DNA of 64,000 nt from Ovis canadensis. Taxonomy: Eukaryota; Chordata; Mammalia; Artiodactyla; Bovidae. The DNA is taken from assembly GCF_042477335.2 (NCBI RefSeq), contig NC_091246.1:109831001-109895000 (forward strand), read 5' to 3'. Below, one piece after another: positions 11,138 to 22,924 of the stretch. Under the pieces are notes generated by a model. That model did no database searches. It saw nothing but the letters and a program-made list of their open reading frames with translations, and had not been told where the DNA came from. Position 1 is the stretch's first letter. Each line of letters begins with the position of its first letter. Made by a program: the position numbers and the translations under genes.

Positions 11138-11363
11138 GGGCTTCCCATGTAGCACTAGTGGTAAAGAACGCGCCTGCCAATCCAGGAGACTTGAGAGATG
11201 TGGGTTCCATCTCTGGGTCAGAAACATCTCCTGGAGTAGGAAATGGCAACCCATTCCGGTATTCTTATCTGGGAAATCCCATGGACGGAGGAGCCTGACA
11301 GGCTATGGTTCGTAGGGTTGCAAAGGGTCAGATCAGACTGAAGCAGCTTAGCTCACATGCACA
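11138..11363 (+). mobile_element. Bov-tA SINE
   Basis: Head GGGCTTCCCATGTAGCACTA and BovA body ending near CTTAGCTCACATGC. A 12-bp flanking duplication with one mismatch (11126-11137 and 11364-11375) sets the edges. Confidence 0.9.
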
Positions 11364-11375
11364 ATATGTTAAGAT

Positions 11376-12408
11376 AACACATTTCAAGAATAACATGTAA
11401 TGCCTAATTGAAATTTTGTAGGTACTAGAAAAATGAAAATAAAATAGAAACAAATTTATTTCTCCTTCTACCCAGGAAAAATTACACTGAAATTCTTGTA
11501 ACAGATTCATCAAATTTTCATAATGATATTTATATGTGATAGCATCTCTGTACACCATGAATCAATTCCATTTCCATTTAATTTATCAACAATATCACTT
11601 CTATTGATATGTCTAATGAACTTCAGTGATGCTGAAAACCTGATGATATTTTAGTTTTTTTCTATACTAAGTCATATGTTATTTTTTTTCCTTAGTGCTT
11701 CCAAAACACATTCATTCTTCTTTCCATTTTTTTTAAATTCATCAGGTTTATTAGAACATGCTTTGGAGTTTATTCAGAATCAATATTTCCAGGCACATGG
11801 TCTTTTTTTTTTCTAAATATGTAGTTTAAAAATACTTTTGCTTTATCTGCAGAATTTTTTAAAATGATAGCTTTCAGTATATATACTGTTTTCCTACTTT
11901 GATTTTTCTTCTGATTTATCCTATTTTCTTCATGTTTAATTTCTCTTTATTCTAAGTATAATAGCTTGCCTATGTTCCTGTTAAACTGGTTTCTTTTCTT
12001 CCATTTTTATGGTTGCTTTGTATCTTCTCTTTCACTATTTGTCTTAAGGCATTATTTTGTTGTTGCATGGTTTTGTGTCCTTTCAACTATAGTATTTGTT
12101 TCTGACATAATTTATATTCTATTATTTCTAATTCTTTCTTGACTTCTGGGACCTCAATAATCAGTCTAGATCTGTTATGTTTTGCTCTTTCATGTTTTGT
12201 ATTATTTTGTTAATATCTTTAAACCTGTGCAAACATGGAGTTTGGTTTTTCAGTTCTAAGATTGGGATATGAACGGATCTATTGAAGGAGACATTATTTC
12301 ATCACAGTGCTATATATTTCAAAACTGATAAATGAAGACACATTCCGGAGAATATTATGCTTTACCTTTAAAAATATGAATCTTAATCTTAATTCTTTCT
12401 ATTTCTCT
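11376..12408. other. T-rich DNA, possibly a degraded LINE
   Basis: The plus strand from about 11640 is strongly T-rich with A-poor runs, as in an old L1-type LINE lying on the minus strand. I cannot place it in a family by eye. The BovB at 12419 interrupts this same T-rich tract, which resumes at 13071. Confidence 0.3.
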
Positions 12409-12418
12409 GACCTTACTT

Positions 12419-13060
12419 CAGTTCAGTTCAGTTGCTCAGTCGTGTCCAAATCTTTGTGACTCCATGAATCACAAAGGCCAGGACTCCCTGTCCATCACCA
12501 TCTCCTGGAGTTCACTCACACTCACGTCCATCGAGTCAGTGATGCCATCCAGCCATCTCATCCTCTGTCGTCCCCTTCTCTGCCTGCCCCCAATCCCTCC
12601 CAGCATCAGAGTCTTTATCAATGAGTCAACTCTTTGCATGAGGTGGCCAAAGTACTGGAGTTTCAGCTTTAGCATCATTCCTTCCAAAGAACACCCAGGG
12701 CTGATCTCCTTTCGAACAGACCGGTTGGATCTCCTTGCAGTCTAAAGGACACTCGGGAGTCTCTCCACCACCACAGTTCAAAAGCATCAATTCTTTGGTG
12801 CTCAGCCTTCTTCACAGTCCAACTCTCACATCCATACATGATCATTGGAAAAACCATAGCCTTGACTAGACGGACCTTTGTTGACAAAGTAATATCTCTG
12901 CTTTTCAATATGCTATCTAGGTTCATAAGTTTTCTTCCAAGGAGTAAGCATCTTTTAATTTCATGGCTGCAATCACCATCTGCAGTGATTTTGGAGCCCT
13001 TCAAAATAAAGTCTGACACTGTTTCCACTGTTTCCCCATCTATTTCCCATGAAGTCATGG
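12419..13060 (-). mobile_element. BovB LINE, 5'-truncated
   Basis: A clean 642-bp 3' end in reverse complement, from the CAGTTCAGTTCAG terminus to the GTTTCCACTGTTTCC region. It is bracketed by GACCTTACTT at 12409-12418 and 13061-13070. Low divergence from its relatives suggests a fairly recent insertion. Confidence 0.93.
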
Positions 13061-13070
13061 GACCTTACTT

Positions 13071-14150
13071 AGGGGTTGGTTTATATTTTCAAAACTTTTT
13101 TTTTCTTTTTTATATATATTCTGTATTCTTCTCTTCATTTTATTTGGTCCTTTATTTTTCATTAATCTTAGTTGTGTAATTTCTGAGAATAAAGGGAGAC
13201 CTCAATGTGACAGCATATTTTTAACATAGGAATTCCCATTAAATATAATATCTAATAAGTTGGGTTATGACTTATCTGTCATATTTATTTTTTCTTATAT
13301 TTATTATTTTTATTATTTATTAGAGTCCCTTAACTTGAAGATTTTTCAAAATTTTATCTGTATGGTTTCATATCCATGAATTTGGACATTCTTTTGTACA
13401 TCTCTGTTTACTGTTAATTGCCTTTTATTTTATATACTTTCATAGTTTTTCCCAACATGTGTTTTTCATCATTGATATGAGAGTTTGGAGATATTTAATT
13501 TGCTTTTATTGGTCTTCCCTTTCTTACTACTACTTCCAAATACTAAATCTTTGAAAAACTTACTGAATTTCATTTCAAGACTATCTTTATTTTTCATTTT
13601 GTGTTTGTTTTTTCCTGAATAGTTATTTTCCTTAGATGAATTCCACAGAGATGGTTCATGAATGAGATGTTATTTAATTTTGTACATATTCCAACATGTC
13701 TTTCTACAGTCTTCTAATATGATGATTAACTGCCCTCCTGTTTGCTTATTGGATCATAACCCTTCATTGCAAAGCCTACATGTCTATTCCCTTGTCTAAT
13801 GTGACCTTGTGAGCATTTTTTTTTTTAAAGATACTCATCTGGTTGCCTTTCCTTATGAAGTTATCTGTTTTCCCATTTTAAAACCTATGTGATATCTTTT
13901 TATGAAAACAGCTCAAATTCAAGAAATTGTGTTGAGATTTATCTCACTTTTTCAGTGTTTTTGACTAATCTTGAATTTCCTTTAATCTCTGTATAGTGTT
14001 CCATTTGTCTAATTTTATTTTTCCCTGAAAATAGGATCATATTTAACCTCACGAATTTTTCTATTGTTTTTCTCTTTCTTCTCTCTGTTGAATATTTATC
14101 ATTTGAGTCATTAATATGGGCAAGTATTATACCGATTTAATCTTCTCACC

Positions 14151-14152
<2 letters not shown>
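13071..14152. other. T-rich DNA, continuation of the tract before the BovB
   Basis: The text is T-rich with many TTTT runs and contains no gene. It may be the remainder of an ancient L1 or HAL1-like element on the minus strand, but I could not recognise a landmark. Confidence 0.3.

Positions 14153-14154
<2 letters not shown>

Positions 14155-14185
<31 letters not shown>
14155..14185. repeat. (AC)n microsatellite
   Basis: About 15 uninterrupted AC units. Confidence 0.95.
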
Positions 14186-14186
<1 letters not shown>

Positions 14187-14493
14187 CTTTGCATTTTCAT
14201 AATGTTGTTCCATCACATAACCAATCAGTTGTTTCTGAAGTGGAGCACATGTACTCCAGAAATTGTGTAGGACAATCTTTAGGATAACAAAATTGTTCTA
14301 AATCTGCCAAGTCAGAGAGCGCGAGTTTGTGCTAAGTGGTAGGTTGCACAGTATAGCAGGCTGAGCACTGGCATTCAATCGCTTACTCATTTGCAATGTA
14401 TTGCTGGCTATCTGGGGCATTAATTGTACTATTGTTGACTCTTTATTTCGTTCCATTGATTTCTTGATTTATGTCATCCTCCTCCATAAACCT
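14186..14493. other. Unassigned DNA
   Basis: No gene or repeat recognised. Confidence 0.5.
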
Positions 14494-14501
14494 CTAACCA
14501 C

Positions 14502-14759
14502 AGTTCAGTTCAGTTCAGTTCAGTTGCTCAGTTGTGTCCAACTCTCTGTGACCCCATTAACTGCAGCACGCCAGGCCTCCCTGTCTATCACCAACTCCTG
14601 GAGTCCACCAAAACCCATGTCAATCAAGTCGGTGGTGCCATCCAACCACCTCATCCTCTGCCATCCCCTTCTTCTCCTGCCCTCAATCTTTCCCAGCATC
14701 AGGGTCTTTTCAAATGAGTCAGCTTTCTGCATCAGGTGGCCAGAGTATTGGAGTTTCAG
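14502..14759 (-). mobile_element. BovB LINE, short 3' end
   Basis: It starts with four CAGTT repeats of the BovB terminus and stops at GGAGTTTCAG. The short duplication CTAACCAC (14494-14501 and 14760-14767) marks it as an independent insertion truncated at 258 bp. Confidence 0.88.
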
Positions 14760-14767
14760 CTAACCAC

Positions 14768-15111
14768 GGTAAACATTGTCATTTTAGCTCTTTGTGATTG
14801 AATTCAGTTTTAGGATGTGCGGGTAATGATGAAACTGTCCCAGGGATGGGAGAAGAAAATATTAGCACTGTCCTCTGTGAGCTAGAAATGATCAAAGTAG
14901 GATTTCTGACACCTGCTGGAAAGTAGTGCCAGAACTATTTATCATTAAACTGGCTTTATATTAGCAGGAATATATTAATCAAATTTTCCAAAAATCACAC
15001 ATGGAAAACAAAACAAATTTGACTCTAGAAAATGTCACATGACTGTTTCACGAGGCAGATTCTGCTCTGTACTTCTAACTCCCTATCTGCTCACTATATT
15101 GTTGAAGATCT
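14768..15111. other. Unassigned DNA
   Basis: No gene or repeat recognised. Confidence 0.5.
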
Positions 15112-15540
15112 TTTAAAGAAATAATTTATTGGAGTACAGTTGCTTTACAATCTTGTGTTAGTTTCTACTATACAGCAAAGTGAATCAGTTATATATACAG
15201 TGTATACATACATATATATACATATATCCATACCTACACTTTTTCAGATTTCCTTCCCATTTAGTTAACCACAGAGCACTGAGTAGATTCCCTGTTCTAT
15301 ACAATACATTCTCATTAGTTATCTACTTTATGGTGGCTCTGCAGGTAAAGAATCTGCCTGCAATGTGGGAGACCTGTGTTGGGAAGACGCCTTGGAGAAG
15401 GGAACAGCTACCCACTCTAGTATTCTTGTCTGGAGAATTCCATGGACTGTCTATGGGGTTGCAAAGAGTTGGACATGACTGAGTGACTTTCACTTCACTT
15501 CAGTGTATATATGCCTAATATTTTAATGCTAGAATTTTTA
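15112..15540 (-). mobile_element. L1 LINE 3' UTR, split by a SINE
   Basis: The left part (TTGGAGTACAGTTGCTTTAC, ACTATACAGCAAAGTGAATC) is the reverse complement of a familiar L1 3' UTR. It appears to resume after the Bov-tA at about 15504 (GTGTATATATGCCTAATATT). It is old and incomplete. Confidence 0.65.
15332..15503 (+). mobile_element. Bov-tA SINE inside the L1 tail
   Basis: Head GGTGGCTCTGCAGGTAAAGA and BovA body ending in CTGAGTGACTTTCACTTCAC. The middle of the head is shortened. No clear target duplication remains. Confidence 0.85.
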
Positions 15541-16017
15541 AAAGAATGGAATTTAAGTGGGAAAGACCTAAATAAAATGTGAGCTAATGACAAAGTATCA
15601 CTAGTCATTGTTGTCTTTGAAGGACAATAAACCAATAATAAATGAGAAAGTCTTCTAAGCCATCACTGGTATCCTCTGCCTGCTGCTGGCACTCAGGTAA
15701 CATAAAGATGCTTCTCTAGTTGCTGGGCTTTGCCTGCCCCTCTTTAAAGAGAAACAAACCTCTCTGAGAAAAACGATATTTGCCATATATAGGGGAGAAA
15801 TGCAATGTTAGTTTGGAACATATAATTTTGCTCAGATTCGTTTTAGGGAGATATGCATGAGAGTTTCCACTAACAGAGCTGAAGAGATGGAGATAAAAAC
15901 CAAGATTCCAGGGGAAAAAAGTTCAGTATATGTATCATGATCTCCAAGAGAGAAAGGAACACACAATGTGTAGAAAGTAGATGGCATGCACTCACAAGAT
16001 TTGACAAAATGTACAGA
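15541..16017. other. Unassigned DNA
   Basis: No gene or repeat recognised before the BovB homology begins near 16018. Confidence 0.5.
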
Positions 16018-16965
16018 GTCAGAAATGGACATGGAGCAGCAGACTGCTTCAAAATTGGGAAAAGAGTATGTCAAGGCAGCATATTGTCATTCTGCTTCTT
16101 TAACTTATATGCAGAACACATCATGCAAAATGCTGGGCTGGATGACTCACAAGCTTAAATTAAGAGTGACAGGAGAAATATCAACAATCTTAGATATACA
16201 GATGATATCATTCTAACAGCAGAAAGTGAAAAGGAACTAGAGAGTTTCTTAATGAGTGTGAACAAGGAGAGTGAAAAAGCTGGCTTAAAACTCGACATTC
16301 AAAACTGAAGATCATGGCATCCAGTCCTATCATTTCATGGCAAATAGACGGGGACAAAGTGGAAACAGTAACAGATTTTCCTTCCTTTGGCTCCAAAAGT
16401 AAAAGACGCATAAAATTAAAAGACGCATGTTCCTTGGAAAGACAGCAATGACAAACCTAGACAACATATTCAAAAGCAGAGACATCACCTTGCACACAAA
16501 TATCCATATAGTAAATCTATGTTTTTTCCAGTAGTCATGTATGGATACGAGAGTTGGACCGTAAGGAAGGCTGAGCACCTAAGAATTTATGCTTTTGAAC
16601 TGTGGTTCTGGAGAAGACTCTTGAGAGTACCATGGACAGCAAGGAGATTAGGCCAGTCAATCCCAAAGGAAATCAACCCTGAATATTCATTGGAAGGATT
16701 GATGCTGAAACTGAAGATCCAATATTTTGGCCATCTGATGCAAAGGGTAGATTCATTGAAAAAGACCCTGATGCTGGGAAAGATTGAGGGCAGGAGGAGA
16801 AGGGGGCAACAGAGGATGAGATGGTTGGATGTCATCACTGACTCAATGGACATGAATTTGAGCAAACTCTGGGCGATAGTGAAGGACAGAGGAGCCAAGC
16901 ATACTGCAGCCCATGAGGCAGCAAAGAGTGGGACATGATTTAGCAACTGAACAGCAACAACAACA
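16018..16965 (+). mobile_element. BovB LINE, diverged 3' third
   Basis: It begins in the RT region (GAAATGGACATGGAGCAGCA), crosses the degenerate YADD site (TATACAGATGATATC near 16194) and reaches the 3' terminus at CAACTGAACAGCAAC. Several frameshifts and an internal rearrangement at about 16395-16430 show that it is an older copy than those at 12.4 or 24 kb. A 139-codon stop-free stretch at 16519-16938 is the decayed C-terminal region. Confidence 0.88.
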
Positions 16966-18009
16966 AATTTGGAGGAATTGATATATTCATAAAAATAAAT
17001 TCCAAGTCATGCTAGACTTTTGGTCAATATCTAAGAAGCAAAATCAAATGTTCCTATCCTCACTCCCTTTCAAATATTCTTATAGAGGAAACATTGTGAA
17101 GAAAGAGGTGGCATGATATTATCATGCTTTCCTGAGACAGTTTTCCTATTAATACCATCAGCTCTGTCCCCACTGTCTTCTTGAGAGACAGTCTCTGCCC
17201 ACCCAAAGTTTCCCCACAACTTTCCACCAGAAGTTAAGACCAAAGCAAAAGCCACCTACAACATAACTCATTACCTCACGTTGGTGTCCCCAAAAGAGAC
17301 ATCCACCACTATCAAACCCCACCTTTGGCTGAAAGAACCAGCACTCAGGAGCTCATTCATTTTATGAATTTGAGCCAAGTTCCTGCAAATATCTGCCATA
17401 CACAAGAGTCCAAATCAGAGCTCACCCACATTAAGAGAAGAGAGAACAGGTCTTGAGATTCTGGGACATGGAGGCTCTCTTCCATCTGGTGCCTCATCAG
17501 GGAGTGAAATATTCTGTCCTTTCCCCTAACAGGGACTCACTGGAGAGGGGACCATGTGTCCTACCTTCTGACTCCATCACCACCCGTCCCTGACCATGGT
17601 TAATTCAGATGTTACCCTACTAGCTTTGATATAGTATGGTTAGAATGTCAAATTTCCTTGGAAATTTGCTTCCTTGAAAACTGATGTAGACAGTTGTTAG
17701 AATTAAATCATCCTATTCTTCCTCTAATCTGTCTCTCTTCATATGAGAGGCTTTTTTTAATGTTTATGTTTAAACAAAGGAACAATATATATAAAGAAAA
17801 CCATATAAAGAAATGATGTGAAAAGCAAACCACATCCTTAATACACTGTAATTAATTTATTTCTATTTACTGCAAAAAGTTCTTTGTTCAAAGGTTCTTT
17901 GCTCCTATACTCCCAGGTGCATATTACAATCTTTTTCATTGGTATAATCAACAAGGCAATACCAAGCTAAACATTTAAGATTTTCAATACATCCCATTTG
18001 GATTTATGT
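16966..18009. other. Unassigned unique-looking DNA
   Basis: No gene or repeat recognised. The longest open frame is a 61-codon minus-strand frame without motifs. Confidence 0.5.
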
Positions 18010-18019
18010 ATGCTCAGAG

Positions 18020-18231
18020 AGAGGAGGGCATGACAACCCACTGCACTGTTCTTGCCTGGAGAATCCCATGGACAGAGGGGCATGGCAGGTTACAGTCGAG
18101 AGAGGAGGGCATGACAACCCACTGCACTGTTCTTGCCTGGAGAATCCCATGGACAGAGAGGGGCATGGCAGGTTACAGTCCATGGGGGCGCAAGGATTCA
18201 GACACAACTGAAGTGACTGAGCATGGCACAC
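18020..18231 (+). mobile_element. BovA-type SINE with internal tandem duplication
   Basis: A BovA body in which an 81-bp block is present twice: 18017-18097 and 18098-18180. The second copy has a 2-bp GA insertion. The element is bracketed by ATGCTCAGAG at 18010-18019 and 18232-18241, so the first copy slightly overlaps the target duplication. The tRNA-like head is absent. Confidence 0.88.
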
Positions 18232-18241
18232 ATGCTCAGAG

Positions 18242-19244
18242 CTCTGAATTTATTCCGTTACTACTTACATTCTACTTGGGAAAACTTTCATATACAAATT
18301 TTCAGTGTAAATTAAAATATGGTAAAGCATTACTGTCATTCCTCCAACTTATACATTTTGATTCAATATTCAGTTTTGTATGATCATTGAAATCAGTATT
18401 TTTGGCACCTCTCCACCCAAATGTCTTTTTTTTTTTTTTTTTGAGATGAGTGCAATTTTGGAACTTTTCTTTCTTTCCTATGTTTTCAGTGGAAGGACTC
18501 TTACAATATTTCTTAATTACCATAGTAAAGTTTCTTGCTTCTGCTTTTATTGGTGACATAACGCAAGGGATTGAATCAGATCATCAAAGCAGACGTATAG
18601 ATCAGATGTCTCTGCCACTTCCAAGCTTTACTGATGATTTTATGATATCACCTCAGGCATAGCCAAGGAAGAAAGACAGCCTTTCAAAAAGTCCCCAGGT
18701 CTTTCTTCCTCCTAATTCTCCCATCACATGTGTTTGTACAGAATATCAGAGATTTCTCGGTGAGGTTTTATTTCTATGACAGGAAGAGCAATTTGTGCCA
18801 TGAGACATCTTCACATTATGTTCAAACGATTATAAAGATTATGGAACATTTTTCAGGACTCAAAACATTTTTGGAGAACATTCTTCAAGACTCAAAAACC
18901 TACAGATTTAATTTTTAAATGGCAACTGTCGATATCAGACATGTTGATGAAACATTCTATAGATAGAACCATCTGTTATGTTTTCAAATATTTTCCTGGA
19001 ATGTTTACAAAGGTGATTAGACCAGTTCCCATATCTTTATTCTTTTCCAGGGATCTCACTCCAGTAGAAAACGTAACTGGATTGCAGACCATTTATTTCC
19101 CAAGAGATACTGACTAAAACATTCAAGTTAAGAATGTTAACTCTGAATAATATTTAATATATTTCATGGAAGTCCCTGACACATTCTGTGTCTAAGACCG
19201 CATACTTGAATTTTCATTGATTTATAATAAGCTAATGATTCCAA
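18242..19244. other. Unassigned DNA with one T-run
   Basis: A T-run at 18425-18442 may be the tail of an unrecognised minus-strand retroposon. A 70-codon plus-strand frame at 18450-18662 shows no family I know. Confidence 0.45.
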
Positions 19245-19460
19245 AGGGCTTCCCAGCTGGCTTAGTGGTAAAGAATCACCTGCCAATGCAAGAGACACAG
19301 GAGACCTGAGTTCCATCCTCGGGTTGGGAAGATCACTTGGAGAAGGAAATGAGAACCCACTCCAGTAGTCTTGCCCGAGAAATCTGATGGATGGCAGAAA
19401 CTGGTGGGCTGCAGGCCATGGAGTTGCAAAAGAGTTGGACATGGCTTAGCAACTAAAAAA
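19245..19460 (+). mobile_element. Bov-tA SINE
   Basis: Head GGGCTTCCCAGCTGGCTTAG, a slightly expanded head-body junction with an extra GGAGAC, then a BovA body ending in CTTAGCAACTAAA. A weak AATGATT match on both sides may be the target duplication. Confidence 0.88.
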
Positions 19461-19740
19461 CAATGATTGATATGACTCATGAAAATATTCAGTTTTATTT
19501 ATCAACATGGCCTCAGCATTAAGTTAGAGTGTGCCACATCAGAGTTCCAGTATGTATATTTTTTTGAATCAATAAATGAATGAATGAGGGATAAGGGAAT
19601 AGTGAGTTGATGTTAAATTCAACAAAAGGAACAAAATGAGAAAGGTAGCTAGAAAGTTCTATCAAGAGAAAATCTAATTGTTAAAGATAATGATCCTTGA
19701 TCTGTTTAAAATAAACCTGTTGTTTAGATTTAAAATTAAG

Positions 19741-22700
19741 AGTTCAGTTCATCCCAGTTCAGTCACTCCGTCCTGTCCAACTCTTTGCAACCCCATGGAC
19801 GGCAGAATTCAAGGCCTGTCTGTCCCTCACCAAATCCTGGAGTTTATTCAAACTCATGTCCGTTGAGTCTGTGATGCCATACAACCATCTCATCTGTTGT
19901 CCCCTTATCCTGCTGCCTTCACTGTTTCCCAGCATCAGGGTCTTTTCAAATGAATCAGTTCTTCACCTCAGGTGGCCAAAGGATTGGAGTTTCAGCTTCA
20001 AAATTAGTCCTTCCAATGAATATTTAGGACCGATTTCCTTTAGGATGGACTGGCTGGATCTCCTTGCAGTCCAAGGAACTCTCAACAGTCTTCTCCAACA
20101 CCACAGTTCAAAGGCATCAATTCTTTGGCACTCAGCTTTCTTTATAGTCCAACTCTCACATCCATACATGACTACTAGAAAAAACATAGCTTTGACTAGA
20201 CGGACATTTGTTGGCAAAGTAATGTCTCTGCTTTCTAATAAGCTGTCTAGGTTGGTGATAGCTTTTCTTCCAAGGGTCAAGTGTCTTTTAATCCCATGCC
20301 TCGAGTCACCATCTGCAGTGATTTTGGAGTCCCAAAAGTAAAGTCTGTCACTGTTTCCACAGTTTCGCCATCTGTTTGCCATGAAGTGATGGGACAAGAT
20401 ACCATGATCTTAGTTTTCTGAGTGTTAAGTTTTAAGTCAACTTTTTCACTCTCCTATTTTAACTTCATCAAGAGGCTTTTTAGTTCTTTGTTTTCTGCTG
20501 TAAGGGTGGTGTCACATGCATATCTGAGGTTATTGATATGTCTCCCAACAATCTTGATTCCAGCTTGTGTTTCATCCAGTCCAGCATTACTCATGATGTA
20601 CTCTGTATATAAGTGAAATAAGCAGGGTAACAATATACAGCCTTGACATACTCCTTTCCCGATTTGGAACCATGTGTTTTTCCATGTCCAGTTCTAACTG
20701 TTGCTTCTTGACCTGCATACAGATTTCTCAGGAGGCAGGTCAGGTGGCTTGGCATTCCCATCTCTTTCAGAATTTTCCACAGTTTGTTATGATCTACACA
20801 GTCAAAAGCTTTGGCATAGTCAATAAAGCAGAAGTAGATGTTTTTTGGAACTCTGTCACTTTTTTTGATGATCCAAGGGATGTTGACTATTTGCCCTTTG
20901 GTTCCTCTGCCTTTTATATCCAACTTGAACATTCGGGAGTTCATAGTTCACATACTATTGAAGCCTGGCTTGAAGAATATTGAGCATTACTTTCTAGAGT
21001 GTGAGATGAATGCAATTGTGTGGTACTTTTAGCATTATTTGGCATTGCCTTTGAGCATTATTTGGCATTGTTTTCTTAGAATGAAAACTCGCCTTTTCCA
21101 GTCCTATGGGCACTGCTGAGTTTTCCAAATTTGCTAGCATACTGAGTGTAGCACTTTCACAGCATCATCTTTTAGAATTTGAAGTAACTCAAGTGGAATT
21201 CAATTACCTCCACCAGCTTTGTTCATAATGATGCTTCCTAAGGCCCACTTGACTTCCCATTCCAGGATGTCTGGCTCTATGTGAGTGATCATACCATCGT
21301 GTTTATCTGGGTCATGAAGATCTTTTCTGTATACTTCTTCTGTATATTCTTGCCACCTTTTATTAATATCTTCTGCTTCTGTCCATACCATTTCTGTTCT
21401 TTAATGTGCCCATCTTTGCATGAAAAATTTACTTGGAATCTCTAATTTTCTTGAATAGATCTCCAGTCTTTCCCATTCTATTGTTTTCCTCTATTTCTTT
21501 GCATTGATCACTGAAGAAAGTATTCTTATCTATCCTTACTATTCTTTGGAACTCTGCATTCAAATGAGTATATCTTTCCTTTTCTGCCTTGCCTTTTGTT
21601 TCCCTTCTTTTCACAGCTGTTTGTAAGGCCTCCTCAGACAATCATTTTGCCTTTTTGCATTTATTTTTCTGGGAGGTGATCTTGATTCCTGTCTCCTGTA
21701 CAATGTCATGAACCTCTATCCATATTTCTTCAAACTCTGTCTATCTGATCTAATTTCTTGAATCTCTTTGTCACTTCCACTGTATAGTCTTAAGGATTTG
21801 ATTTAGGTTATACTTGAATGGTCTTGCGGTTTTCCCTACTTTCTTCAATTTAAGTCTGAATTTGGCAATAAGGAGTTCATGCTCTGAGCTACAGTCAGCT
21901 CCCAGTCTTGTTTTTGCTGTAAACAGCTCTAAAGAGCTTCTTGATCTTTGGCTGCAAAGAATATAATCAATCTGATTTCAGTATTGACCTTCTGGTAATG
22001 TCCATGTGTAGAGTCTGCTCTTGTGTTGTTGGAAGAGAGTGTTTGCTATGACCAGTGCATTCTCTTGGCCAATATCTGTTAGCCTTTGTCCTGCTTCGTT
22101 CTGTACTCCAAGACTATATTTGCGTGTTACTCCAGGCATTTCTTGACTTTCTACTTTGCATTCCAGTACCCTACAATGAAAAAAAAAATCTTTTTGGGGT
22201 GTTAGTTCTAGAAGTTCTTGTAGTTCTTCAGAGAAATGTTCAACTTCAGCTTTGTCTGCATTATTGGTCAGGGGATAGACTTGGATTGCTGTGATATTGA
22301 ATGGTTTGCCTTGGAAAAAAACAGAGATCAATCTGTCACTTTTGAGATTGCATCCAAGTACTGCATTTTAGACTCTTTTGTTGCCTATGAAGGCTACTCC
22401 ATTTCTTCTAAGGGGTTCTTGTCCACAGTATATACACATTCCAGTTCATTTTACTTTGCTGATTCTTAAAATGTTGATGTTCACTCTTGCCATATCCTGT
22501 TTGATCACTTCCAATTTGCCTTGGTCATGGACCTAACATTCCAGTCTCTTTACAGCAATATTGCTTTTTACAGCATCACTTTATTTCCATCACCAGTCGC
22601 ATCCACAACTGGATGCTGTTTTTGCTTAGGCTCCATCTCTTCATTCTTTCTGGAGTTAGTTGTCCATTGATCTCCAATAGCATATTGGGCACCTACCAAC

Positions 22701-22875
22701 CTGGGGAGTTCATCTTTCAGTGTCCTATCTTTTTACCTTTTCTTACTGTTCATGGTATTCTCAAGGTAAGAATACTGAAGTGGTTTGCCATTCCCTTCTC
22801 CAGTGGGCCAAATTTTGTCAGAATTCTCCACCATGGCACACCTGTCTTGGGTGGCATGGGGTGCTCGTGGCCTGC
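19741..22875 (-). mobile_element. BovB LINE, nearly full length (copy A)
   Basis: This runs in reverse complement from the AGTTCAGTTC terminus at 19741 through the RT, linker and endonuclease regions. It ends at the 5' untranslated part (GTCTTGGGTGGCATGG, about 22850). At about 3.1 kb it is close to the full BovB length, but frameshifts and stops break the frame throughout; the longest remnants are 117-161 codons. A small repeat of GAGCATTATTTGGCATTG near 21030-21070 is a local slip. It lies 5' end to 5' end with copy B. Confidence 0.92.
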
Positions 22876-22924
22876 TTCAGAGTTGGGGGAACTGAGTGTG
22901 GCAGGACGTGCATGGGATCTTTTG

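Noticed and set aside
12464..13179. Plus-strand protein-coding gene across 12.5-13.2 kb
   Set aside because: Both open frames are antisense to a BovB with a clear target duplication.
18006..18383. Protein with an internal repeat
   Set aside because: The duplicated peptide is the translation of a BovA SINE with an 81-bp tandem duplication.
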